5,483 nucleotides of DNA from Chitinophagaceae bacterium (GTDB taxonomy: Bacteria > Bacteroidota > Bacteroidia > Chitinophagales > Chitinophagaceae), in the NCBI GenBank assembly GCA_021323155.1, contig JAJTCI010000176.1, positions 1 to 5,483 of the forward strand, given 5' to 3'. The notes beneath the pieces were generated by a model. The model did not search any database. It worked only from the letters and a program-made list of their open reading frames with translations, and was not told where the DNA came from. Positions 1 to 5,483 of the stretch are shown here, in pieces (the stretch's first letter is position 1; the number at the start of each line of letters is the position of its first letter). The translations under genes and the position numbers were made by a program.

Positions 1-2105
1 TCCTCGGTTTCAAAGTAGGCAGCAGCCCTTTCGTACTGCTGCGTAACGAAGTAGAAGGACCGCTGTTCAGCGACCCGCATTACCTGCAAAAGATATACGA
101 GCAGGGCGGGCAGGGGCTCAACGCGCTGCTGCAGAATTACTGGATGGTGATCCACCCGCCGATCCTGTTCCTGGGATTCGCGTCAACGATCGTCCCGTTT
201 GCTTATGCCTTCGCGGGGCTGATGCAGAAGAACCATGACTGGGTGAAACGTTCATTGCCCTGGGCCAGCTTCTCGGCCGCGGTATTGGGACTCGGTATCA
301 TGATGGGCGCGGCCTGGGCTTACGAGAGCCTGTCGTTCGGTGGTTACTGGGCCTGGGACCCGGTGGAGAACGCGTCGATGGTTCCATGGCTGACATTAGT
401 GGCCGGACTGCACACCAATATGATCTATCGCAGCAGTGGTTATTCGCTGCGCACTACCTATTTTTTTTATATCATTTCTTTCATACTGATCCTTTACTCC
501 ACGTTCCTTACGCGAAGCGGAGTACTGGGTGATACCTCGGTGCACGCCTTTACCGACCTGGGGATGAATACGCAATTGTATCTTTTCCTGAACCTGTTCG
601 TCTGGTTACCGACGATCGCGGCGGCAAAAGAGATGAAGACGCGCTGGATCGTGTTCGGTGTTTTCGTGGCAGCGAATATCCTGAGTTACTTTGTGCCGCA
701 GGTGACGCTGTTCTCTATCCTGGGCAGCTTCGGTACGCTAGCGTGGTTACTGAACCAGCACGTGCCAACGATCAAAAAAGAAGAGAGCTCTTATAGTCGT
801 GAGTTCTGGATGTATATCGGCGCGCTGGTGATCTTTTTGAGCGCGGTGATCATCATCTTCCAGACCTCCTTACCGGTATTGAATAAACTGATCGACCGCA
901 AGTACGCGCCACCGGATGACCTGTTACTGCAGTATAACCAGATACAGATATTCGTGGCCTTCGTGATCGGTATGCTCACCGCTGTAACGCAGTACCTGAA
1001 GTACAAGGAGACCCCGAAAGAGTTCTTCGGGCGAAGGATCCTGTTACCTACGATCATCTCGGTGATCATCAGCCTTTGCATCAGCATTTTCGGTAATGTC
1101 GATTTCAGCAGGCATGGCGCGGGTTTCCTGTTCGCTATCCACCTGGCCATTTTTTCCGCGGTTTACGCGATCGTGGCGAACGGCATGTACCTGTGGATCG
1201 GTGCGAAAGGAAAATTAAGAGCCTCGGGTGCCGCTATTGGCCATATCGGGTTTGGGATGGTGTTGCTGGGCGTGTTGATCTCTTCGAGCAAGAAGGAAGT
1301 GCTGAGTCATAATACCACGGGCATCGCGGTATTCAAGCAGGAGAAAGGCGGCGAAGATCCCAGGGAGAATATCACCTTGTTCAAGGGGGTAGCCACCGAT
1401 ATGGGCGCGTATATGGTGACCTATGTGAACCATTTCAAGAACGCGGCCGACCGGAAAACTTATTACGAAGTTGAATTCAAGCCAAAAGATGGCAGCAAGC
1501 GGTTCTCTTTATTTCCCAATGTTATCCAGAACAACAAAGGGGGGGAAGGATTCTCCGCTAACCCGGACGCGAAGCATTATATCCATAAGGACATCTTTGC
1601 TTACCTGACCTCGTTCCGCGAAGGAGAAACGGATACGGCTACATTCAAGCCAAGAGAGATGAAGGTGGGGGATACGCTGTTCTACAGCAACGGGCGCTTT
1701 GTATTGAACGAAGTGAAGCTGCAGCCGAAAGACTCGTTGGATAAGACGGGAAGCAACTCGCTCCTGGTGATGGATGTTACCGTGATCAGTAATAATGGGG
1801 GGGTATACAAAGCCACACCGGCCCTGGACGTTCAGATGAAGGACAGCATGATCCGCCGCATTGATGATACGGTAGTAGCGGAAGGATTGATGTTCTCATT
1901 TAACAAGCTGAACCCGGAAAACGGCAAGTTCGAACTGGGGGTGAAGGAATCCAAGACGACGCTTGATCTTGTGACCTTAAAAGTGTATGAATTCCCGATG
2001 ATCAATATGCTGTGGCTGGGAGTGATCGTAATGTTCTTCGGGCTTATTATCAGCATGTACTACCGTATTTCGCAGCTGCGAGGCCGGTCTTTAATAAAAT
2101 TATAA
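1..2105 (+). CDS. ccmF: Cytochrome c heme lyase, CcmF/CcsA family (5' end outside window)
   Basis: This integral membrane protein is expected to attach heme to apocytochrome c on the periplasmic side. The reading frame is open from base 3, so the ATG at 144 (Met in NYWMVIHPP) is internal; about 700 residues are visible. The tryptophan-rich heme-handling motif GGYWAWDPVENAS lies at visible residues 113-125. The histidines conserved in the family are present: HPP (51), GLHT (137), SVHAF (181) and GHIGF (414). Several transmembrane segments lie in visible residues 50-430. A large periplasmic region follows (about 430-655), then a last transmembrane helix (about 665-687) and a short basic tail. 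By alignment from memory with E. coli CcmF, roughly 120 N-terminal residues are missing. The first visible residues (GFKVGSSPF, then LLQNYW) also match the family. Bacteroidota versions are often labelled CcsA, so the symbol is less certain than the family. The frame is intact to the TAA. Confidence 0.92.
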   Translation, partial: LGFKVGSSPFVLLRNEVEGPLFSDPHYLQKIYEQGGQGLNALLQNYWMVIHPPILFLGFASTIVPFAYAFAGLMQKNHDWVKRSLPWASFSAAVLGLGIMMGAAWAYESLSFGGYWAWDPVENASMVPWLTLVAGLHTNMIYRSSGYSLRTTYFFYIISFILILYSTFLTRSGVLGDTSVHAFTDLGMNTQLYLFLNLFVWLPTIAAAKEMKTRWIVFGVFVAANILSYFVPQVTLFSILGSFGTLAWLLNQHVPTIKKEESSYSREFWMYIGALVIFLSAVIIIFQTSLPVLNKLIDRKYAPPDDLLLQYNQIQIFVAFVIGMLTAVTQYLKYKETPKEFFGRRILLPTIISVIISLCISIFGNVDFSRHGAGFLFAIHLAIFSAVYAIVANGMYLWIGAKGKLRASGAAIGHIGFGMVLLGVLISSSKKEVLSHNTTGIAVFKQEKGGEDPRENITLFKGVATDMGAYMVTYVNHFKNAADRKTYYEVEFKPKDGSKRFSLFPNVIQNNKGGEGFSANPDAKHYIHKDIFAYLTSFREGETDTATFKPREMKVGDTLFYSNGRFVLNEVKLQPKDSLDKTGSNSLLVMDVTVISNNGGVYKATPALDVQMKDSMIRRIDDTVVAEGLMFSFNKLNPENGKFELGVKESKTTLDLVTLKVYEFPMINMLWLGVIVMFFGLIISMYYRISQLRGRSLIKL

Positions 2106-2119
2106 CCATTGTGCGGGGT

Positions 2120-2127
2120 TACGTTTG
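2120..2127 (+). promoter_or_regulatory. Possible -7 element (TACGTTTG) upstream of the DUF4294 gene
   Basis: TACGTTTG matches the Bacteroidota -7 consensus TAnnTTTG exactly and lies in the 143-base gap after the heme lyase gene. It would give a leader of roughly 115 bases before the ATG at 2249. No TTTG-like -33 element is seen at the usual 17-21 base spacing, so this may be a chance match. Nothing else convincing was seen in 2106-2248: no tRNA, no strong hairpin and no conserved coding stretch. Confidence 0.25.
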
Positions 2128-2248
2128 ACCCTGTGGCAGCATTAATTACGTAAGTTGTGTCTGTATTTAAGACCAACGGCGTACCGGGCGTAGAAGCTTG
2201 TATCAGCAGTGAATAGCCAATCCGGGAGCAGCATCAACAATCCTGATA

Positions 2249-2866
2249 ATGGCGTTTATTAAGAAAAGTATCCTCCTTTTATTTATCACCCTGGCCGGTT
2301 TTTTTGCCGGCGCCAATGCCCAGCAGACGGGCGAGAGCGATACCATACGAGTTTATGCGAGTATAGAAGCGAACGGGGACACGATCCCATTGAGCTGGCT
2401 GTATACCGTTGAAGTCAAGGCCAAGATGACGGCAGCTTCCAGGAAGTTCTGGGCTGAATGGACGAGGCTCCGGAACGCGGTGTATGTTACCTATCCCTAC
2501 GCGAAGGCCGCGGGAAAGATAATGAACGAGATCAACGCGCAACTGGTGAATGTGACCGATAAGAAAAAACGGAAATCAATTATTAAATCGAGAGAGAAGG
2601 ACCTGAAACGCGAGTTCTCCGATAAGCTCACTAACCTCTCGGTTTACCAGGGCAAGATATTGATGAAGCTCATCAACCGGGAGACCGGTAACAATTGTTA
2701 CGAGATCATCAGCGAATACAAAGGCTCGTTCACTGCGGCCATGTGGCAGACGGTAGCCCTGGTATTCGGCAGCAACCTCCGCCAGAGTTATAACGCTTAT
2801 GGAGACGAGAAAAACATGGAAGTGATCGTGCAGGATGTAGAAAGAATGTACGGGCACCGGATGTGA
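2249..2866 (+). CDS. Exported DUF4294 domain protein, function unknown
   Basis: This 205-residue protein begins with a signal peptide: basic FIKK, a hydrophobic stretch at residues 7-20, and a probable signal peptidase I site after AGANA (residue 24, before QQ). It is therefore expected in the periplasm. It lacks a lipobox cysteine. Residues about 40-200 resemble DUF4294, recognised by a WTRLRNAVYVTYPYAK-like segment (71-86), a highly charged helix rich in Lys/Arg/Glu (104-125), and QGKILMKLINRETG (134-147) followed by YEIISEYKG. DUF4294 has no assigned biochemical function that I know of, and no catalytic motif stands out. The first ATG in the open stretch after the in-frame TGA at 2210 is used. 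There is no clear ribosome binding site, as is normal in this phylum. The gene lies 143 bases after the heme lyase gene and 86 bases before bshB1, so co-transcription with either is unproven. Confidence 0.82.
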   Translation: MAFIKKSILLLFITLAGFFAGANAQQTGESDTIRVYASIEANGDTIPLSWLYTVEVKAKMTAASRKFWAEWTRLRNAVYVTYPYAKAAGKIMNEINAQLVNVTDKKKRKSIIKSREKDLKREFSDKLTNLSVYQGKILMKLINRETGNNCYEIISEYKGSFTAAMWQTVALVFGSNLRQSYNAYGDEKNMEVIVQDVERMYGHRM

Positions 2867-2899
2867 TTTTCGATCGAATCCCCTATATTTAATGTTGTA

Positions 2900-2926
2900 A
2901 CAGTAACCCGCATAACGGGTTATTGT
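2900..2926 (+). repeat. Inverted repeat, candidate terminator or operator
   Basis: Arms 2900-2910 and 2916-2926 pair over 11 positions with a single G-T wobble (2903/2923) and a five-base loop (CATAA). The core is TAACCCG/CGGGTTA. It begins 33 bases after the DUF4294 stop and its right arm shares its last base with the -7 element of bshB1. It is followed by TAGTTTTG, only a short T tract. It could terminate transcription from the DUF4294 gene, serve as a protein-binding operator for bshB1, or do both. The pairing is seen directly; the role is inferred. Confidence 0.55.
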
Positions 2927-2933
2927 AGTTTTG
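2926..2933 (+). promoter_or_regulatory. Probable -7 promoter element of bshB1 (TAGTTTTG)
   Basis: TAGTTTTG fits the Bacteroidota primary sigma factor -7 consensus TAnnTTTG exactly and ends 19 bases before the bshB1 ATG. Transcription would start around 2938-2942, leaving a very short leader of some 11-15 bases without a Shine-Dalgarno sequence. No good TTTG -33 box is seen at the expected spacing; that position is occupied by the inverted repeat. The nearest TTG (2895-2897) is too far away, at 28 bases. Confidence 0.6.
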
Positions 2934-2952
2934 CCCCCTTTTAACCATTCTT

Positions 2953-3684
2953 ATGAAGTTCGATATTCTTGCTTTTGGCGTTCACCCGGATGACGTTGAA
3001 CTGGGTTGTGCCGGTACCATACTCGCAGCAATAGACCAGGGAAAGAAAGTAGGCGTGATCGACCTGACACGCGGTGAACTCGGTACACGCGGTAACGCGG
3101 AAACAAGGAAAGCGGAAAGCGAGGCAGCCGCAAGGGTGATGGGGCTGCAGGCAAGAGAGAACCTGGCCATGGCCGATGGTTTTTTCGAACACAATGAGCG
3201 GAACATCCGGAAGATCATTTCTGTTATCCGCAAGTACGCACCGGAGATCATTCTCTGTAACGCCCCGGAAGACCGCCACCCCGATCACGGGCGGAGTTCC
3301 AAACTCGTTTCTGACGCTGCGTTTCTTTCCGGCCTGCGGAAAATAGAAACAACCGACAGTGAAGGCAAGCAGCAGTCAGCCTGGCGGCCGAAATACGTGT
3401 TCCAGTATATCCAGGACAGGTATATTGAACCTGATTTTATTTTTGATATCTCCGGTTACCACGATAAGAAGCTGGAGGCGATCCAATGCTATGCAACCCA
3501 GTTCTATAATCCTGAACTGGACGAGCCCAATACCTATATTTCTTCGCCCGAATTCCTGGAAAGCGTAACGGCAAGAGAGATGATCCTGGGCAAACGGATC
3601 GGGGTGCGTTATGCGGAGGGCTTCATTTCGGAAAAAATCGTCGGGATCAGGAGTTTTGATGCATTTATTCAACACACCACCTGA
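2953..3684 (+). CDS. bshB1: Bacillithiol biosynthesis deacetylase BshB1
   Basis: This 243-residue zinc-dependent deacetylase of the PIG-L/LmbE family is expected to remove the acetyl group from N-acetylglucosaminyl-malate. That is the second step of bacillithiol synthesis, after the glycosyltransferase BshA and before the cysteine ligase BshC. The enzyme is probably cytoplasmic; no signal peptide is present. The N-terminal AFGVHPDDVELG motif supplies likely zinc ligands His11 and Asp14 and the catalytic base Asp13. RHPDHGRSS (108-116) supplies the third ligand, probably His112. LTRGELGTRG (38-47) is also typical of this family. Length and the whole-protein pattern, including YATQFYNP near residue 195 and GVRYAEGF near the C-terminus, fit BshB1 rather than the related mycothiol enzymes. 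The ATG at 2953 places the start directly before the conserved first strand. bshA and bshC are not in this window. A different PIG-L deacetylase is the main alternative, judged unlikely. Confidence 0.93.
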   Translation: MKFDILAFGVHPDDVELGCAGTILAAIDQGKKVGVIDLTRGELGTRGNAETRKAESEAAARVMGLQARENLAMADGFFEHNERNIRKIISVIRKYAPEIILCNAPEDRHPDHGRSSKLVSDAAFLSGLRKIETTDSEGKQQSAWRPKYVFQYIQDRYIEPDFIFDISGYHDKKLEAIQCYATQFYNPELDEPNTYISSPEFLESVTAREMILGKRIGVRYAEGFISEKIVGIRSFDAFIQHTT

Positions 3685-3736
3685 TTGTTAATTCTCCTAT
3701 TTACTGGTTTTTATAGCTTATTTTCGCTGGCAAAAT

Positions 3737-3752
3737 TCTTGGTCATCCAAGG
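3737..3752 (+). repeat. Short inverted repeat upstream of the desaturase gene
   Basis: CTTGG (3738-3742) and CCAAG (3747-3751) are perfectly complementary around the loop TCAT, with one extra T-G wobble pair outside. It overlaps the candidate -7 element of the desaturase gene. It is short enough to arise by chance; it is listed because the bshB1 promoter has a similar, stronger arrangement. Confidence 0.3.
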
Positions 3753-3756
3753 TTTG
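3749..3756 (+). promoter_or_regulatory. Possible -7 promoter element of the desaturase gene (AAGGTTTG)
   Basis: AAGGTTTG differs from the Bacteroidota consensus TAnnTTTG only at the first base and ends 19 bases before the ATG at 3776, exactly the spacing seen at bshB1. The bases between it and the start (CACCTTTACCA) also resemble the bshB1 leader (CCCCTTTTAACCA). An alternative, TATTTTCG at 3719-3726, also has one mismatch. No clear -33 element is visible for either. Confidence 0.35.
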
Positions 3757-3775
3757 TTCACCTTTACCAGTCATT

Positions 3776-4843
3776 ATGGCCTTACCAAAGTTTACCCAGG
3801 TCTCCCAGGGTTTTCACGCAGAATTAAAGAAGCGGATCGCGGATTATTTTTCAGTTACAGGCGAAAAGCCAACGGGTAACTATAAGCTGTACACCAAAGC
3901 GATCATTCTCACGGTCTCTTATGTCGCTATGTTTACGCACCTCGTGTTCTTCGACCCCATCACATGGGTGGCAGTGATCGAATGTTGTGTGCTGGGCCTG
4001 GCAACGGCTTTTATCGGTTTTAACATCATGCATGACGGCGCCCACGGCAGCTTCAGTACCTCTCCTGCAGTGAATAAGCTGGCGGCTATCACCCTGAACG
4101 TATTGGGCGGCAGCGCCTTTATGTGGAACATTAAGCATAACATTATTCACCATGCGTACACCAATGTGGACGGCGTGGATGACGATATAGACGCTGGTAT
4201 CATGTTGCGTATGGCAAGAACACAGAAAAAGCTGCAAATACATAAATTCCAGCACCTGTATTTCTGGGTACTTTATTCAATTCTTTACATCTACTGGATA
4301 TTCGTTTCTGACTACCGGAAGTATTTCCGTGGAAAGATCGGCGACCTGCCTTTGAAGAAGATGCACCTCAGTGATCACCTTGCATTCTGGGGATACAAGA
4401 TGCTGCACCTGACCTTGTTCGTGGCGTTGCCTATTATCACCCACGGTTTTTCCGAGTGGCTGGTGGGCTTCCTCATATTTACAACGGTTGCCGGCTTCAT
4501 ATTGAGCATCGTGTTCCAGCTGGCACACACGGTAGAACACACGCATTTCCCTATGCCGGACGAGGCAGGCAGGATGGAAGACGAGTGGGCGATCCACCAG
4601 GTGAAGACAACCGCGAACTTTGCTACCAATAATAAGCTTGTATCATGGTGCGTGGGTGGCCTCAATTTCCAGGTAGAGCATCACCTGTTCCCTAAGATAT
4701 CCCACATACATTACCCGGTGATCAACCGGATCGTAAAGCAGACCTGCAAAGAGTATGGCGTGGAGTATATCGAATACCCGACCGTTAGCAAGGCCATCCG
4801 TTCGCATATTAATTATTTGAGGGAGATGGGGAAGGCGGCGTAG
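3776..4843 (+). CDS. Membrane fatty acid desaturase (acyl-lipid/acyl-CoA type)
   Basis: This 355-residue di-iron enzyme of the membrane fatty acid desaturase family is expected to put a double bond into the acyl chain of a lipid or acyl-CoA, adjusting membrane fluidity. All three histidine boxes are present: HDGAH (86-90), HNIIHH (121-126) and QVEHH (299-303). A further conserved pair lies in HTVEH (251-255). Hydrophobic segments at about 40-60, 63-83, 163-179, 202-222 and 228-250 fit the usual arrangement with the boxes on the cytoplasmic face. The glutamine starting the third box is typical of the group containing front-end (delta-5/delta-6) desaturases, but there is no fused cytochrome b5 domain, so electrons must come from a separate carrier. 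Regiospecificity cannot be read from the sequence. The ATG at 3776 is the first in its frame after bshB1. Annotations such as linoleoyl-CoA desaturase should be treated as family labels only. Confidence 0.9.
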   Translation: MALPKFTQVSQGFHAELKKRIADYFSVTGEKPTGNYKLYTKAIILTVSYVAMFTHLVFFDPITWVAVIECCVLGLATAFIGFNIMHDGAHGSFSTSPAVNKLAAITLNVLGGSAFMWNIKHNIIHHAYTNVDGVDDDIDAGIMLRMARTQKKLQIHKFQHLYFWVLYSILYIYWIFVSDYRKYFRGKIGDLPLKKMHLSDHLAFWGYKMLHLTLFVALPIITHGFSEWLVGFLIFTTVAGFILSIVFQLAHTVEHTHFPMPDEAGRMEDEWAIHQVKTTANFATNNKLVSWCVGGLNFQVEHHLFPKISHIHYPVINRIVKQTCKEYGVEYIEYPTVSKAIRSHINYLREMGKAA

Positions 4844-4847
4844 GAAA

Positions 4848-4861
4848 ACCAGTCAACTGGT
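4848..4861 (-). terminator. Weak candidate terminator between convergent genes
   Basis: ACCAGT and ACTGGT flank a two-base centre, best drawn as a five-pair stem with a four-base loop. Read on the minus strand it is followed by TTTTCC, so it could end transcription of the SulP gene, whose stop lies about 55 bases upstream on that strand. On the plus strand it starts four bases after the desaturase stop but has no T tract. The stem is short; the convergent setting is the main support. Confidence 0.3.
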
Positions 4862-4915
4862 CAATGGATCAGTGAGGTGGTGAAAAGTGAAATCACGCCG
4901 AAGCGAATGCCAAGC

Positions 4916-5483
4916 TCAATGAAGTTCGATCGTCTGGACGTCCGGAATATTTTCCAGTATTAGCTGGATATGCCGGGCATGGGCCTTTGATTTAAAATCA
5001 TGAAATATCTCGAGCACGTCGTGGTCAATGTACACGCTTTTGGTGCCAACGATTTCAACCACTGAATATGCCGGAATCTTATCGAGCGTCTCTACGAGGC
5101 GCTTTTTGTTTAGGAAACTCACGTTCAGGGCAAGAGTGAAAGTGTATCTCTTTGTATGTCCTTCCGACTGCTCCTTCAATACAAAGCCTGCGCGATAAGT
5201 GTGTTTAACGAGGAAGTAGATGGCGTAAGCGATGCCGATGAGTACACCGATGAGCAGGTCGGTAAGCAGTATCGCAATGGTGGTGATGATAAAAGGGAGG
5301 AATTGCTCTTTACCTTGTTTATAAATGCCCATAATCATCCGCGGTTTCGCCAGGGTGTACCCTGTGCGTATCAGGATCACCGCGAGTACACAATATGGTA
5401 TATTGTTGATCAATGGCAGCGCTACCAGGATAGAGAGTAATAACCACCCGCCATGTAAGAGTGCGGACAGTCTTGTTTTGGCG
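4916..5483 (-). CDS. SulP-family inorganic anion transporter, C-terminal part with STAS domain (5' end outside window)
   Basis: The minus-strand frame is open to the window edge, so the TTG at 5413 is not the start; about 188 residues are visible. The first residues (AKTRLSALLHGGW) and GYTLAKP (about 41-47) are typical of the end of the SulP membrane domain. Hydrophobic segments follow at about 11-40 and 63-92, the latter including TDLLIGVLIG, which is highly characteristic. A cytoplasmic STAS domain follows from about residue 113 to the end. The family exchanges or imports anions such as sulfate or bicarbonate, often with sodium or protons; the substrate cannot be told from this fragment. 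At the usual anti-sigma-antagonist phosphorylation loop the sequence reads YIDHDVLEI, with no Ser/Thr in place of the DSSG motif. The protein ends shortly after the STAS domain, so no C-terminal carbonic anhydrase is fused. Most of the membrane domain, probably over 300 residues, lies outside the window. Confidence 0.88.
   Translation of the reverse strand, partial: AKTRLSALLHGGWLLLSILVALPLINNIPYCVLAVILIRTGYTLAKPRMIMGIYKQGKEQFLPFIITTIAILLTDLLIGVLIGIAYAIYFLVKHTYRAGFVLKEQSEGHTKRYTFTLALNVSFLNKKRLVETLDKIPAYSVVEIVGTKSVYIDHDVLEIFHDFKSKAHARHIQLILENIPDVQTIELH

Noticed and set aside
2103..2121. TAACC/GGTTA inverted repeat at the end of the heme lyase gene, considered as a terminator
   Set aside because: It has only five pairs, a nine-base loop and no T tract; it is likely chance.
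2157..2216. A 19-codon frame (GTG start) in the gap before the DUF4294 gene, considered as a leader peptide
   Set aside because: It is very short, with a GTG start, no ribosome binding site, no run of regulatory codons and no attenuator-like hairpin behind it.
2941..3288. Long minus-strand frames opposite bshB1
   Set aside because: They are low-complexity or His/Pro/Arg-rich translations opposite a well-recognised conserved gene, so they are antisense shadows.
3685..3879. A 64-codon plus-strand open frame starting TTG immediately after bshB1, with a hydrophobic start
   Set aside because: It overlaps the first 100 bases of the desaturase gene in another frame, begins with a weak start codon, and its second half is just the out-of-frame reading of that gene. 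It resembles no family I recognise.
5156..5440. A 94-codon plus-strand frame antisense to the SulP gene
   Set aside because: The minus-strand frame here encodes clear SulP membrane and STAS sequence; the plus-strand reading is a shadow with no recognisable domain.

Overview
The window looks like an ordinary chromosomal stretch from a member of the Bacteroidota, probably a Chitinophagia/Sphingobacteriia-type bacterium. Four points suggest this. The CcmF-type heme lyase has a Bacteroidota-like form. A DUF4294 protein is present, a family I know mainly from Bacteroidota. BshB1 indicates bacillithiol biosynthesis. There are no clear Shine-Dalgarno sites, and a TAnnTTTG-type -7 element lies just upstream of bshB1. 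The placement below phylum level is inference.

Layout. Positions 1-2105 (+) hold the C-terminal ~700 residues of a CcmF/CcsA-family cytochrome c heme lyase, cut by the left edge. After a 143-base gap, 2249-2866 (+) encodes a small exported DUF4294 protein of unknown function. An 86-base gap follows with a strong inverted repeat abutting a consensus -7 element. Next comes bshB1 at 2953-3684 (+), the N-acetylglucosaminyl-malate deacetylase of bacillithiol synthesis. After 91 bases, 3776-4843 (+) encodes a membrane fatty acid desaturase with three histidine boxes. The desaturase gene converges on a SulP-family anion transporter gene (4916-5483, minus strand), which is cut by the right edge; its last transmembrane segments and STAS domain are visible. 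No gap exceeds 150 bases, and no RNA gene, mobile element or CRISPR array was seen.

Working together. The four plus-strand genes are not tightly packed, and at least bshB1 appears to have its own promoter, so they need not form one operon. Heme ligation to cytochrome c and bacillithiol synthesis both touch thiol/redox chemistry, and desaturase and transporter act at the membrane. A functional link between them is speculative. I found no convincing undescribed system. The more notable points are non-coding: an 11-pair inverted repeat overlapping the bshB1 promoter, and a similar but weaker arrangement at the same distance from the desaturase start. The transporter's STAS domain also lacks the usual anti-sigma-antagonist serine/threonine motif.
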